This document shows, one piece after another, positions 37,401 through 45,934 of a DNA stretch of 64,000 bases (within the stretch, counting starts at the first letter, position 1; each line of letters opens with the position of its first letter). The notes beneath the pieces are model-generated. The model searched no databases and had not been told where the DNA came from. It worked only from the letters and a program-made list of their open reading frames with translations. The stretch is from contig CAKSPD010000001.1 of assembly GCA_934481385.1 (NCBI GenBank), positions 1 through 64,000 on the forward strand, in the 5' to 3' direction. The DNA comes from an uncultured Oscillospiraceae bacterium. Its GTDB lineage: Bacteria; Bacillota; Clostridia; Oscillospirales; Ruminococcaceae. The translations under genes and the position numbers were made by a program.

Positions 37401-38742
37401 TACTTCTGTTTCGGATTTTTACAGCTCCGATTTCGGTCAGACGGTCATTTTTATAGCTGAGTCCTGTTGTTTCAACGTCAAAAATAATTATCTCATCATC
37501 AAAATTCTTTTCAGTTTCGCCCATAAGAATACGGGGACGGTCAAGGTCATTTACAACATATGCCTCACAGCCGTATATTACTTTAAGATTTTTGGGCTGT
37601 TTGTACATAGCATCAGGAAAAGCCTGTACATTCCCGTGGTCTGTTATTGCTATTGCCTGATGTCCCCATTCAGATGCTCTTTCAAGAAGTACAGGAGCTT
37701 CTGTTACAGCGTCCATAACTGACATATTTGTATGGCAATGAAGTTCAACACGTTTTTTCGGATATTTATCCATTTTAGGTATTCTCTTTACCTTTATTAT
37801 TGAATCTGCCATTACTGTAATATCGTGGCCGAAAGTATCATAATCGATTTTTCCGCTTACAAGTATTGTACTGCCTTTTTTAATGGAATCAACAGGAATA
37901 TTTTCAAGCTGTTTTTTTTCAGAAAAAAGCTTTACTATAACTGAACCGCTGAAATCAGTAACAGACCATGTAATAACTGTTCTGTCACCTTTTATATCCT
38001 TCTGTTCTGAACTGAAAACATCACCGACTATTGTTGTTTTCTTTCCAAGCTCTTTTACGGCTTTGCACATTGCAACAGGCTTTTCATGAATTGGTTTTCC
38101 TATTATAATTTCTGCTGATTCGGAATCAAATTCAAGATTTGCATATGATGAATCGATAAAATCAGAATTTATCATATCTGCTACGTTTTCTATATTCTTT
38201 TCAGGAGGAAGCTGAACGGGAGGTGTTTCTGCCTCAAGTTTTTCAGTCATTTTGTTGTATTCATCATTTGCATTATAATTGTTTTCATCAAATACAGTAT
38301 TCAGTTTTACTGAAAACTGACTGAATATGAGCTTTGAAAGTTCACCGGAAACATGAAAATCATTGAGAATACTAAGTCCTCCATGTTTAAGCTTTATGTT
38401 AAGTGTATCGCCTGAAACGGAATATTCGGCATTATCAAGAAATCCGTTTACAGCCGATACATCACGTTTAAGAATTTTTATAATATTCGGAAGTTCACCA
38501 ACGCTGAAAAGCTCAGGGGCATATCTGCATTTAAGGCGTACTGATTCCGCAGAAATTGATATTTCAAGATTTTTTTCAAATGATATTATATCCTCACAGG
38601 GTATAACTTTTTCAAAATCCGCATTTATATTTATATGAGTAAAATTTTTATTATGAGTTATTCTGAAGATTTTTCCGCTTTTTACTGAATCAGGTATAAC
38701 GGAAGAATACTCGCTTAAAAACTGTCCAAGATTTATTTCCAT
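34429..38742 (-). CDS. polC: DNA polymerase III alpha subunit, PolC type
   Basis: The replicative polymerase with built-in proofreading found in low-GC Gram-positives. The 1437-residue protein has an N-terminal domain and OB fold, then a PHP domain (HCHTNMSVMDAV, ITDHGNVQAFPDA) interrupted by a DEDD exonuclease (IIIFDVETTGLSY, VAHNANFDNNFI). The polymerase core follows: PKCHYSEF with zinc cysteines, PDIDLNFSGEYQ as catalytic Asp region, PGGMVVVPSD, FPKAHAAAYI and a C-terminal helix-hairpin-helix. It ends the pyrH-to-polC unit, five bases after ispG. No terminator is seen before the his promoter. Confidence 0.97.
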   Translation of the reverse strand: MEINLGQFLSEYSSVIPDSVKSGKIFRITHNKNFTHININADFEKVIPCEDIISFEKNLEISISAESVRLKCRYAPELFSVGELPNIIKILKRDVSAVNGFLDNAEYSVSGDTLNIKLKHGGLSILNDFHVSGELSKLIFSQFSVKLNTVFDENNYNANDEYNKMTEKLEAETPPVQLPPEKNIENVADMINSDFIDSSYANLEFDSESAEIIIGKPIHEKPVAMCKAVKELGKKTTIVGDVFSSEQKDIKGDRTVITWSVTDFSGSVIVKLFSEKKQLENIPVDSIKKGSTILVSGKIDYDTFGHDITVMADSIIKVKRIPKMDKYPKKRVELHCHTNMSVMDAVTEAPVLLERASEWGHQAIAITDHGNVQAFPDAMYKQPKNLKVIYGCEAYVVNDLDRPRILMGETEKNFDDEIIIFDVETTGLSYKNDRLTEIGAVKIRNRSIIDSFDIMVNPEKHIPEKVSELTGITDEMVADAPKEKEAVEKFIEFCGQNTVLVAHNANFDNNFIKAVCERHSIKFEYALLDTLVFCQCILPELGRHKLGYLAKYLKLGKFNAHRASDDAMMLGKVYLELLNRFINSDKKPEKLNDLNSLVADIDIKKLKSYHQIILVRNQEGLKNLYRLISMSNLNYFYKKPLMPKSLLVKYHEGLIFGSACESGELFSAMISNKSDEYIESLARFYDYLEIQPLCNNEFMIREGIASNQEELEEYNKYIVRLGEKLNIPVCATCDVHFIDPQDAIYRKILLASMGYKDTEYQPLLYFRTTDEMIKEFSYLGEEKAEEVVIENTNMIADMIENVRPIPKGTFTPVIEGAEEELKKITNEKAREIYGDPLPEIVEKRLNRELSSIIKHGFSVLYIIAQKLVKNSVEHGYLVGSRGSVGSSFVASMAGISEVNPLPPHYICPKCHYSEFITDGTYGSGYDMPDKKCPECDTDMIKEGHDIPFETFLGFDGDKAPDIDLNFSGEYQFFAHRYTEELFGKANVFKAGTISSVADKTAFGYVKKYLEERDIKLNPAEMNRLSIGCTGIKRTTGQHPGGMVVVPSDYEVYDFTPVQHPADMVDSEVITTHFDFNSMHDTILKLDELGHDVPTKYKYLEDMTGLKIKDIPASDPKVIAMCTSTEPLGVTPEEIYFKTGTLGIPEMKTNFTMQMLIDAKPQKFSDLLQFSGLSHGTDVWNGNAKDLIDRKICTISDVIGTRDSIMTYLLYKGVEPKQAFQIMEDTRKGKAPKTFTPERIQMLREHNVPEWYIESCLKIKYMFPKAHAAAYIIAAMKLGWFKIYRPLEYYATYFTVSGEAFDAVVVSKGKTAVRNKIEEIKAKVSDHSASQKDNALLDVLLIVNEMMARGYEFLPVDLYKSHASKYLIEDGKIRIPFSAVEGIGENAANSIYEIAQNGDFISVEEFHKQSKISKTILELLKSMGAFGSMPETNQLSFF

Positions 38743-38747
38743 ATCTT

Positions 38748-39785
38748 TTAAAGCTCCGAAATTTCTTTAAGGAGTTCACTTACAATATCCTCCTCTTTTA
38801 TCTTGCGGAGAACCTCTCCTTTTTTAAATATAACGGCACAGCCGTCACCGCCTGCAATTCCTATATCAGCCTCTCTTGCCTCTCCCGGCCCGTTTACAAC
38901 ACAGCCCATTACAGCAACTTTTATATCCTTATCAATATTTTTTACAGCCTTTTCAACTTCATTTGCAACTTTTACAAGATTGATTTTAGTGCGTCCGCAT
39001 GTCGGACATGATACAAACTGAACTCCCTTACGTTTTCCGATACATTTAAGTATATCCTTAGCAGCCTCTATTTCTTTTATCGGGTCATCAGTGAGGGATA
39101 CTCTTATTGTTTCGCCTATTCCGTCACAAAGAAGTGAACCTATTCCGACAGCTGATTTTATCAAACCCATTCTTTCCGTTCCTGCCTCAGTAACTCCGAG
39201 GTGCAGAGGATAATTACATTTTTCAGATGCAAGGCGATACGATTTTATCATTCGTCTGACATCGGAGGATTTTATTGAAATTACTATATTTTCAAAATCA
39301 AACCGTTCAAGAAGTCTTGCATGATTCAAAGCACTTTCAACAAGTGCCTCAGGAGTCGGAGAACCGTATTTTAAAAGCAGTTCTTTTTCAAGTGAACCGG
39401 AATTGACTCCTATTCTTATGGGGATATTCTTTGAACGGCATTTGTCTGCAACCTGCTTTACCCTGTCCATATCTCCGATATTTCCGGGGTTTATTCTTAT
39501 TTTGTCCGCACCTGCATCAGCAGATGCAAGTGCAAGACGGTAATCAAAATGTATATCTGCAACAACAGGAATTTTTACTGCTGATTTCAGTGCAGAAATA
39601 AGTCTGACTGCATTCATATCAGGTACAGCAGTTCTTATTATCTCACAGCCTGCCTTTTCGAGTTCAACAGCCTGCCTGACATTTCCTTCAATGTCATCAG
39701 CAATTACATTGAGCATTGACTGTATATATATATGTTTTCCGTCAAGAACACAGTCCCCGACTTTTACAGGTATAATATTTCTCAT
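38748..39785 (-). CDS. ispG: HMB-PP synthase (IspG/GcpE)
   Basis: A [4Fe-4S] enzyme that reduces MEcPP to HMB-PP in the MEP isoprenoid pathway. The 345 residues contain QSMLNV, VADIHFDYRLAL, RINPGNIG, RIGVNSGSLE and the cluster cysteines in SCPTCGRT and MGCVVNGPGEA. ATG 39785 is preferred over an upstream TTG (39791). It lies between rseP and polC; dxr of the same pathway is two genes upstream. Confidence 0.97.
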   Translation of the reverse strand: MRNIIPVKVGDCVLDGKHIYIQSMLNVIADDIEGNVRQAVELEKAGCEIIRTAVPDMNAVRLISALKSAVKIPVVADIHFDYRLALASADAGADKIRINPGNIGDMDRVKQVADKCRSKNIPIRIGVNSGSLEKELLLKYGSPTPEALVESALNHARLLERFDFENIVISIKSSDVRRMIKSYRLASEKCNYPLHLGVTEAGTERMGLIKSAVGIGSLLCDGIGETIRVSLTDDPIKEIEAAKDILKCIGKRKGVQFVSCPTCGRTKINLVKVANEVEKAVKNIDKDIKVAVMGCVVNGPGEAREADIGIAGGDGCAVIFKKGEVLRKIKEEDIVSELLKEISEL

Positions 39786-39798
39786 AAACAAACACTTC

Positions 39799-40845
39799 CT
39801 ATCCTTTAAGCCTTATAATATCATTATATGTCGCAAAAATCATCAGTCCGAAAAGCAACAGCATTCCGACTGCATGTACATATGCCTCATATTCGGGTTT
39901 TATCGGTTTTCTTCTGACAGCCTCAATCAGCAGAAAAACAAGTCTTCCGCCGTCAAGGGCAGGTATCGGAAGAAGATTGAATATTCCTATATTTATGGTT
40001 ATAAAAACCGTAAGATTCAAAATAGACATAACTTTTTCCCTTACATTTGCACCTGTTTCAGATGCCTGACCTATTACAGAAATAGTTCCGACAGGGCCTG
40101 AAATTTCATCAGCACCATACTTCCCTTTCAGAAGGTCACCGAGTGAAATCCATATAAGACGTGCTGTTGATACACTGTCTTTAAGTGAATATGAAATAAC
40201 GTTTCCGAATGTTTTCGGGAGTGTTTCTATCCCGAAGTCACGGGCTTTTTCGCCTGTAACTTTACTTCCGAACGTTACATTTTCAAGAGTAATTCTTTCT
40301 CCGTTTCTCTCTACTTCAAGAGTAAAAGGTTTTTCGGTTTCAGATGCAATCTGAAATGATATATCACTGAAAGTAAAAACTTTAAGACCATTTATGCAGA
40401 TAATTTTATCACCCTCACGCAGTCCTGCCTCATAGCTTGATGAAATTATCTGATTTGTATCAGAATCAACTGCAAAATTTTTCACCGTTGTGCTTGGAAT
40501 ACTCTTATACATTGATGCAAGAACTACCGTTAAAATTACACCTGTAAGGATATTTACAGTAGCTCCGGCAACAACGACAATTATTCTCTGCCATACAGGT
40601 TTACTGCAAAAGGCTCTTTTGTCATCGCTTTCGCTGTCCTCACCCTCCATTGAGCAGAATCCGCCTATCGGAAAAAGGCGAATTGAATATTCCGTTTCAC
40701 CTTTTTTGAAATGGAATATCTTGAATCCCATTCCGAGAGCAAATTCATTTACTCTTATTCCGCAAAGTTTTGCAGAAATAAAATGGCCAAGCTCATGAGT
40801 GGCAATAATCAGTCCGAAAATAAGTATTGCAATCAATATACCCAT
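39799..40845 (-). CDS. rseP: Site-2 intramembrane zinc metalloprotease (RseP/RasP)
   Basis: It cleaves membrane-spanning segments such as anti-sigma factors and signal-peptide remnants. The 348-residue protein has the M50 HExxH motif H17ELGH21 in the first helix, a periplasm-side PDZ domain (GLREGDKIICINGLKV, about 130-200) and the third metal ligand in NLLPIPALDGGRL. Four membrane helices are evident. The Shine-Dalgarno AAGGAGTT precedes ATG 40845. Location between dxr and ispG is the common Firmicutes arrangement. Confidence 0.95.
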   Translation of the reverse strand: MGILIAILIFGLIIATHELGHFISAKLCGIRVNEFALGMGFKIFHFKKGETEYSIRLFPIGGFCSMEGEDSESDDKRAFCSKPVWQRIIVVVAGATVNILTGVILTVVLASMYKSIPSTTVKNFAVDSDTNQIISSSYEAGLREGDKIICINGLKVFTFSDISFQIASETEKPFTLEVERNGERITLENVTFGSKVTGEKARDFGIETLPKTFGNVISYSLKDSVSTARLIWISLGDLLKGKYGADEISGPVGTISVIGQASETGANVREKVMSILNLTVFITINIGIFNLLPIPALDGGRLVFLLIEAVRRKPIKPEYEAYVHAVGMLLLFGLMIFATYNDIIRLKG

Positions 40846-40856
40846 AATGAACTCCT

Positions 40857-41999
40857 TCAGTTTAAATATTCTTTAACATATTCTCTTGCAGATTTATCTG
40901 CCTTTACAACATCATCATAGGAATTTATTTCAGCATAAGGGAATTTTTCAAGAACAGATGAAACTATTTCACCTATTTCAAGGAACTTTATTTTTCCATT
41001 GAGGAAAAGTGAAACGGCTTCTTCATTTGCTGAATTTACAAGACAGGGATAAGCTCCGCCTTTTTTTATCGCATTTATGCCTGCGGTAAGACATTTGAAT
41101 GTTTCATAATCAGGTTTTGCAAATGTAAGTGTTCCGTAATCAGTAAGTGAAAGACGCTTTACCGGACATTCCATTCTCTCCGGATAAAGAAGGGCATACT
41201 GTATCGGAATTTTCATATCAGGAACACCCATCTGTCCTATAACTGAAAAATCATTGTATTCAACAGCAGAATGAAGAACGCTCTGACGGTGTACAACAAT
41301 TTCAATCTGTTCCGGTTCGAGGTCAAAAAGCCATTTTGCCTCAATAAATTCAAGAGCCTTGTTCATAAGCGTTGCAGAATCGATAGTAATCTTATTTCCC
41401 ATACTCCAGTTAGGGTGATTAAGAGCATCTGCAACAGTTACATTCTCGAGTTCTTCATATGACTTCTGAAAAAAAGGGCCTCCCGATGCTGTGAGAATTA
41501 TCCTGCTGAGCTGTTCACGTTTATTGCCCTGAAGGCACTGAAATATCGCAGAATGTTCACTGTCAACAGGAAGTATGCGGACATTATATTTTTTAGCAGA
41601 TTCCGTTACGAGCTTACCGCCTGCAACGAGAGTTTCCTTATTTGCGAGGGCAATTTCCCTGCCTGCCTCTATTGCTTTTAAAGTCGGAAGAAGTCCGACC
41701 ATTCCGACAACGGAATTAAGGAGTGTATCACATTCAACACCTGTGGCAATTTCGCAGAGTCCTTCCATTCCGCAGAGAACTTTTACTGATGTATCACTGA
41801 GATTGTTTTTAAGTTCCGAATATTTTTTTTCATCATATATGCAGACACATTCAGGATTATATTTTCTTGCCTGACTTTCAAGCAGTTTTATCTGTGAATT
41901 TGCAGAAAGAGCTGAAACCCTGAAATTATATTTATCAGCAATTTCAAGAGCCTGTGTGCCTATTGAACCTGTTGAACCTAATATTGATATTGTTTTCAT
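40857..41999 (-). CDS. dxr: DXP reductoisomerase
   Basis: First committed enzyme of the MEP pathway, converting DXP to MEP with NADPH and a divalent metal; it is the target of fosmidomycin. The 380 residues begin with the Rossmann motif ISILGSTGSIG. They contain ALANKETLVAGG, the metal site PVDSEHSAIFQ, TASGGPF and NHPNWSMG. The apparent Shine-Dalgarno (AAGGGAG) is about 14 bases before the ATG, longer than usual. A 64-base gap with a strong hairpin separates it from cdsA. Confidence 0.97.
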   Translation of the reverse strand: MKTISILGSTGSIGTQALEIADKYNFRVSALSANSQIKLLESQARKYNPECVCIYDEKKYSELKNNLSDTSVKVLCGMEGLCEIATGVECDTLLNSVVGMVGLLPTLKAIEAGREIALANKETLVAGGKLVTESAKKYNVRILPVDSEHSAIFQCLQGNKREQLSRIILTASGGPFFQKSYEELENVTVADALNHPNWSMGNKITIDSATLMNKALEFIEAKWLFDLEPEQIEIVVHRQSVLHSAVEYNDFSVIGQMGVPDMKIPIQYALLYPERMECPVKRLSLTDYGTLTFAKPDYETFKCLTAGINAIKKGGAYPCLVNSANEEAVSLFLNGKIKFLEIGEIVSSVLEKFPYAEINSYDDVVKADKSAREYVKEYLN

Positions 42000-42030
42000 A
42001 GTTTATTCATTTTCTCCCTTATATATGTAT

Positions 42031-42052
42031 GGGCGGATAAATATATCCGCCC
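42031..42052 (-). other. Hairpin between cdsA and dxr
   Basis: A perfect 9-bp GC-rich stem GGGCGGATA/TATCCGCCC with a 4-base loop, without a following T tract on either strand. It may tune processing or stability of the pyrH-polC transcript. Confidence 0.6.
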
Positions 42053-42063
42053 CTGCATAAAAA

Positions 42064-42888
42064 TTATTTGTAAATATCCATAAAGGATAAAAAAGCATAG
42101 AATGTCGGCATTACAAACAGAACACTGTCAAATCTGTCCATCATACCGCCATGTCCGGGCATAATGTTTCCATAATCCTTTATACCGCACTGACGTTTTA
42201 TCATAGATGCAGAAAGATCTCCCAATGTTCCTATAACAGCACATACAGCTCCTGCAAATGCAAGAAGAATATAATTCACTTTAAGATGTTCACTGCTTAT
42301 AAAATTTACGTATACAGCATTGAACAGTACAAATACAACGGCTGTTGAAACTATACCGCCTATAAATCCCTCAATGGTTTTTTTAGGACTTATTTCAGGG
42401 CAGAGTTTATGCTTTCCGAAAAAAGTTCCCGCAAAATATGCTCCTGAATCAGCAATCCACGCTCCGCAAAGTCCGAGTATGAGGAACACTATTCCATGTT
42501 TATCATCAAGAGCCTCTGTTTTAAGGATAGTAAGCATAGATTCAGGAATAAGCATCATAACAGCAAGCATAAAAGCTGTCTGCTGATATGTTGTTTCCTT
42601 ATGATTTTTTATAAACATAAAGAATATCAAAAACACTGCAAGCAGGCATACAGGAAACATAAAGTATTCAAGAAAATTACCGTAGCTCATAATTTTCAGA
42701 ACACCGTATGCAACAGCAACAGAAAGCTGAACATAAAAGTTTTCGCATTTTGATGCCCTGAAAAGCTCAAAAATCATTATTGCAACAAGAACTGAAACAG
42801 CAAGCGGAAGAACTATCGTATTATGCAGAAAAAATACTGCAACAGCAATCACTATGCCTACCGATGCTGAAATAATTCTTACAGCCAT
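42064..42888 (-). CDS. cdsA: Phosphatidate cytidylyltransferase
   Basis: It makes CDP-diacylglycerol from phosphatidic acid and CTP, the branch point of phospholipid synthesis. The 274-residue, multi-helix membrane protein (about eight helices) ends with the family signature: SASMIKRQCGIKDYG, then IMPGHGGMMDRFDS. The ATG at 42888 immediately follows the uppS TGA, sharing its Shine-Dalgarno GGAGGTG, so the two are likely translationally coupled. Confidence 0.96.
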   Translation of the reverse strand: MAVRIISASVGIVIAVAVFFLHNTIVLPLAVSVLVAIMIFELFRASKCENFYVQLSVAVAYGVLKIMSYGNFLEYFMFPVCLLAVFLIFFMFIKNHKETTYQQTAFMLAVMMLIPESMLTILKTEALDDKHGIVFLILGLCGAWIADSGAYFAGTFFGKHKLCPEISPKKTIEGFIGGIVSTAVVFVLFNAVYVNFISSEHLKVNYILLAFAGAVCAVIGTLGDLSASMIKRQCGIKDYGNIMPGHGGMMDRFDSVLFVMPTFYAFLSFMDIYK

Positions 42889-43632
42889 TCAGACACCTCC
42901 GAATCTTCTTCCTCTTTTTGAAAAATCAATAAGAGCCTTGTCAAGTTCCTTGGGAGTAAAATCAGGCCACAGAACATCAGTGAAATAATATTCAGCATAT
43001 GCCGACTGCCATATAAGAAAATTAGAAAGTCTTAATTCTCCGCTTGGTCTTATTATAAGGTCAACATCGGGAGCTTCATGCGTATAAAGAAAATCATTGA
43101 CAGTATTTTCATTTATATCAGATATTTCAAGTTCACCGTCTTTTACTTTCTGTGCAATCTGTCTTGTGGCGTTTGCAATTTCGGCACGTCCGCCATAATT
43201 TACAGCCATCATCAGAGTCATTTCCTTATAATCTTTTGTATCATATTCAAGGTCTTTGATTTTTTTCTGCAAATCTTCATCAAGTTCGCTTATATCGCCG
43301 AGAAAAATCATTCTTGTATTTTCAAAAAGATAGTTTCTTACATCAATGATATATTCTCTGAAAAGGTTCATAATGGCATTGACTTCATCTTTCGGGCGTT
43401 TCCAGTTTTCAGTTGAAAAAGCATAGAAAGATATATACGGTATGCCTATATCCTTGCAGTATCTTACGATTTTCCTGAAAGTTTTAGCACCTTCGGTATG
43501 ACCGAAAGTTCTTGGCAGACCTCTTTTTTTAGCCCATCTGCCGTTGCCGTCCATAATGAAACCGATATGCTGAGGAAGATTTTCAGGGAGCTTTTCCTCT
43601 GTAATATTTTTTTTATTATTAAATATAGCCAT
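42889..43632 (-). CDS. uppS: Isoprenyl transferase (undecaprenyl diphosphate synthase)
   Basis: It builds C55 undecaprenyl diphosphate, the lipid carrier for peptidoglycan, from IPP and FPP. The 247-residue protein has the catalytic Asp28 in IMDGNGRWAKKRG, the YAFSTENWKRP motif, AVNYGGRAEI and the C-terminal RPSGELRLSNFLIWQSAYAE region. ATG 43632 follows GGTGA; a TTG one codon upstream is rejected. Confidence 0.97.
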   Translation of the reverse strand: MAIFNNKKNITEEKLPENLPQHIGFIMDGNGRWAKKRGLPRTFGHTEGAKTFRKIVRYCKDIGIPYISFYAFSTENWKRPKDEVNAIMNLFREYIIDVRNYLFENTRMIFLGDISELDEDLQKKIKDLEYDTKDYKEMTLMMAVNYGGRAEIANATRQIAQKVKDGELEISDINENTVNDFLYTHEAPDVDLIIRPSGELRLSNFLIWQSAYAEYYFTDVLWPDFTPKELDKALIDFSKRGRRFGGV

Positions 43633-43649
43633 CAATATTCACCGGAAAG

Positions 43650-44204
43650 TTATATACTCATAACTTCCTTTTCCTTTTCAGCAACAGCCTTGTCAACATC
43701 AGTACAGAACTTGTCAGTCAAATCCTGAACTTTCTTTTCGCAGTCCTTGAGGTCGTCCTCTGTGATTTCAGCATTTTTCTTCATAGACTTGAATTTTTCC
43801 ATAGTATCACGTCTGATTGAACGAACGGCAACCTTACATTCTTCACCATATTTCTTTATGGATTTGCAGAGTTCCTTACGTCTGTCTTCTGTGAGCTGTG
43901 GGAAAATGAGCCTTATGGAATTTCCGTCATCAGTAGGATTTATACCGATGTCAGATGCCTGTATAGCCTTTTCGATAGCTTTGAGCTGTGATTTGTCCCA
44001 GGGCTGAATAACAAGTATTCTTGCCTCTGATACTGATACGGCTGCCATCTGGTTTACAGGTGTCGGAACACCGTAATAATCAACAGTAACCTTATCAAGA
44101 ATTGCAGGGTTAGCTCTGCCTGCTCTTATTGATGCAAATTCATTGCCAAGACTTTTAAGACTTTTGTTCATTTTTTCCTTTGCGAGATTAAGCTGTTCTT
44201 TCAT
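43650..44204 (-). CDS. frr: Ribosome recycling factor
   Basis: It splits post-termination ribosomes together with EF-G. The 184-residue protein has the two-domain RRF pattern: FASIRAGRANPAILDKV, VDYYGVPTPVNQMA, LVIQPWDKS, LTEDRRKELCK and RSIRRDTMEKFK. The Shine-Dalgarno AAAGGAGAA precedes ATG 44204. It lies between pyrH and uppS. Confidence 0.98.
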   Translation of the reverse strand: MKEQLNLAKEKMNKSLKSLGNEFASIRAGRANPAILDKVTVDYYGVPTPVNQMAAVSVSEARILVIQPWDKSQLKAIEKAIQASDIGINPTDDGNSIRLIFPQLTEDRRKELCKSIKKYGEECKVAVRSIRRDTMEKFKSMKKNAEITEDDLKDCEKKVQDLTDKFCTDVDKAVAEKEKEVMSI

Positions 44205-44227
44205 AGTTTGAATTCTCCTTTTATAAA

Positions 44228-44938
44228 TTATTTTTCAGATACAACAGTACCTATATTTTTACCCATAACAGCATCATAGATATTATCAGGTCTTGAAAGG
44301 TCAAAAACGAGCATATCCATTTTGTTGTCACGGCACATAGTAGCGGCTGTACTGTCCATAACACCAAGTTCACCGCTGAGAACCTGACTGAATGTGAGTC
44401 TGTCATATTTAACAGCATCAGGATATTTATGCGGGTCTTTATCATAAACGCCGTCTACGAGAGTAGCCTTGAACATTATATCAGCTTCAATTTCAACAGC
44501 TCTAAGTGCAGCGGCAGTATCAGTAGAAAAGAAAGGATTTCCTGTGCCACAGCCGAAAATAACTGCTCTGCCCTTTTTAAAATGGTTAAGAGCCTTATTT
44601 CTTATATATGGTTCAGCGAACTGCTGCATAGTAACGGCAGTCTGAACTCTTACTTCAACGCCGACAGCTTCAAGAGCATCAGCAAGAGCAAGGGCATTCA
44701 TAGTAGTAGCAAGCATACCGATATGGTCAGCACGGGTTCTGTCCATAGCACCGCTTGAACGTCCTCTCCAGAGGTTTCCTCCGCCCACAACAATACCAAT
44801 CTGAACGCCTTCATCATAGCATTTTTTTATGCTTTTGCAGATTTCATTAATAATATCAAAATCGAAACCTGTTTTATTGTTTCCGGCAAGAGCCTCACCG
44901 CTGAGTTTAAGTAAAATTCTTTTATATTTTGGACTCAT
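44228..44938 (-). CDS. pyrH: UMP kinase
   Basis: It phosphorylates UMP to UDP; bacterial enzymes are hexameric and allosterically controlled by UTP and GTP. The 236-residue amino-acid-kinase fold shows [37 protein letters not shown] and [23 protein letters not shown] 44938 after TGAGGTG is preferred over an upstream TTG (44950). It opens the long pyrH-polC unit. rpsB and tsf, often just upstream in other bacteria, are not here. Confidence 0.97.
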   Translation of the reverse strand: MSPKYKRILLKLSGEALAGNNKTGFDFDIINEICKSIKKCYDEGVQIGIVVGGGNLWRGRSSGAMDRTRADHIGMLATTMNALALADALEAVGVEVRVQTAVTMQQFAEPYIRNKALNHFKKGRAVIFGCGTGNPFFSTDTAAALRAVEIEADIMFKATLVDGVYDKDPHKYPDAVKYDRLTFSQVLSGELGVMDSTAATMCRDNKMDMLVFDLSRPDNIYDAVMGKNIGTVVSEK

Positions 44939-44968
44939 AATACACCTCAAAAAAAATATTCTGATATT

Positions 44969-44997
44969 ATTTTACACTAAAAACCCAAATATGTAAA
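44969..44997 (-). promoter_or_regulatory. Promoter of the pyrH-to-polC unit
   Basis: On the minus strand: -35 TTTACA (44992-44997), 17-bp spacer, -10 TAAAAT (44969-44974), about 30 bases upstream of the pyrH ATG. Confidence 0.75.
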
Positions 44998-45072
44998 GTA
45001 TTTTTTGAAAAATAGTTCTGCCGGAAAAAATTTTTATATTTTTTTACTTGTAAAATCGGCTGTTTTCTTTTA

Positions 45073-45089
45073 TGCGACACTGTTCGACA
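45073..45089. promoter_or_regulatory. Tandem 0A boxes upstream of spo0A
   Basis: TTCGACA (45083-45089) is the exact complement of the Spo0A box TGTCGAA. TGCGACA (45073-45079) matches it at six of seven bases. Both have the same orientation and are 10 bp apart, the spacing known for tandem Spo0A binding. Confidence 0.65.
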
Positions 45090-45107
45090 AATATTTTAAA
45101 AAAGAAC

Positions 45108-45132
45108 AGGAGAAATAATTGATTTTCTGAAT
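45108..45132 (+). promoter_or_regulatory. Candidate sigma-H promoter of spo0A
   Basis: AGGAGAA (45108-45114) and GAAT (45129-45132) are spaced as in sigma-H promoters (AGGA...GAAT), about 38 bases before the ATG and just downstream of the 0A boxes. The match is partial. Confidence 0.5.
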
Positions 45133-45169
45133 TTAGCATGTTAAAATTACGTTAAGGAGGTATTAATAT

Positions 45170-45928
45170 ATGAATAATAACATAAAAGTTCTAATCTGCA
45201 ACGATATTGCTGATGACGGAATACGAGTTGCAAATAAACTTAGAACATATGGCTTTTATGCCTATACACGCCATAAAGACGGAAATGTTATTCTTGATTC
45301 AATAGCTATTGATAATCCTGACGTTGTTGTTATGGATTCAAACATTCCCTATATTGATTCGCTTTCACTTATAAGACGTGTAAAACGTACAGCTTTAAAT
45401 TCACCGTTTTTTATAGTCACATCGCAATACGAAAATCCCTATGCTGAAAAAATGCTCATCGACAGCGGAGCTTCATATTTTTTGTTAAAACCATTCGACT
45501 GTGAAGGTCTTTGTGAGATAATAAATAACATCATTCAGGACAATGAATGCTGTAATGAAACAATCGAATCAGTCGTAACGGAAACTATCCACAGAATAGG
45601 TATCCCGACAAAAATAAAAGGGTTCAGCTATCTGAGAAGTGCAGTAGTGGAATCATACAATGACAGTGTGTTACTGAACAATGTAACAACAAAACTTTAT
45701 CCGAAAATTGCCAATATTTATAACACCAGCGGAATATGCGTTGAAAGGAACATCAGAAACGCTATTGATTCCGCATGGAAAAACGGCACTCCGTCAGTTT
45801 TGAATGAAATAACAGGATACAGATATAAATCCGGAAAAAAGAGGCCTACTAATTCTGAACTTATTTCACTCATCACTGAAAATCTGCTTGTTAAATACAA
45901 GTATCCCCTTACAAAAATAAAAATGTAA
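45170..45928 (+). CDS. spo0A: Sporulation master regulator Spo0A
   Basis: A response regulator that, when phosphorylated, switches the cell to sporulation. The 252-residue protein has a receiver domain (about 5-120) with phosphoacceptor D56 in VVVMDSNIP, conserved Thr in FIVTSQ and Lys in FLLKPF. A Spo0A-type DNA-binding domain (about 138-250) follows: TIHRIGIPTKIKGFSYLR, the recognition region VERNIRNAIDSAW, and PTNSELISLI. The usual acidic pair of the receiver is N11-D12 rather than D-D, and Ser replaces the Gly after the phosphorylation loop. The Shine-Dalgarno AAGGAGGT is strong. The gene is monocistronic, divergent from pyrH, with autoregulatory-looking 0A boxes upstream. No kinase is adjacent, as is usual for Clostridia. 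Confidence 0.9.
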   Translation: MNNNIKVLICNDIADDGIRVANKLRTYGFYAYTRHKDGNVILDSIAIDNPDVVVMDSNIPYIDSLSLIRRVKRTALNSPFFIVTSQYENPYAEKMLIDSGASYFLLKPFDCEGLCEIINNIIQDNECCNETIESVVTETIHRIGIPTKIKGFSYLRSAVVESYNDSVLLNNVTTKLYPKIANIYNTSGICVERNIRNAIDSAWKNGTPSVLNEITGYRYKSGKKRPTNSELISLITENLLVKYKYPLTKIKM

Positions 45929-45934
45929 AAAAAC

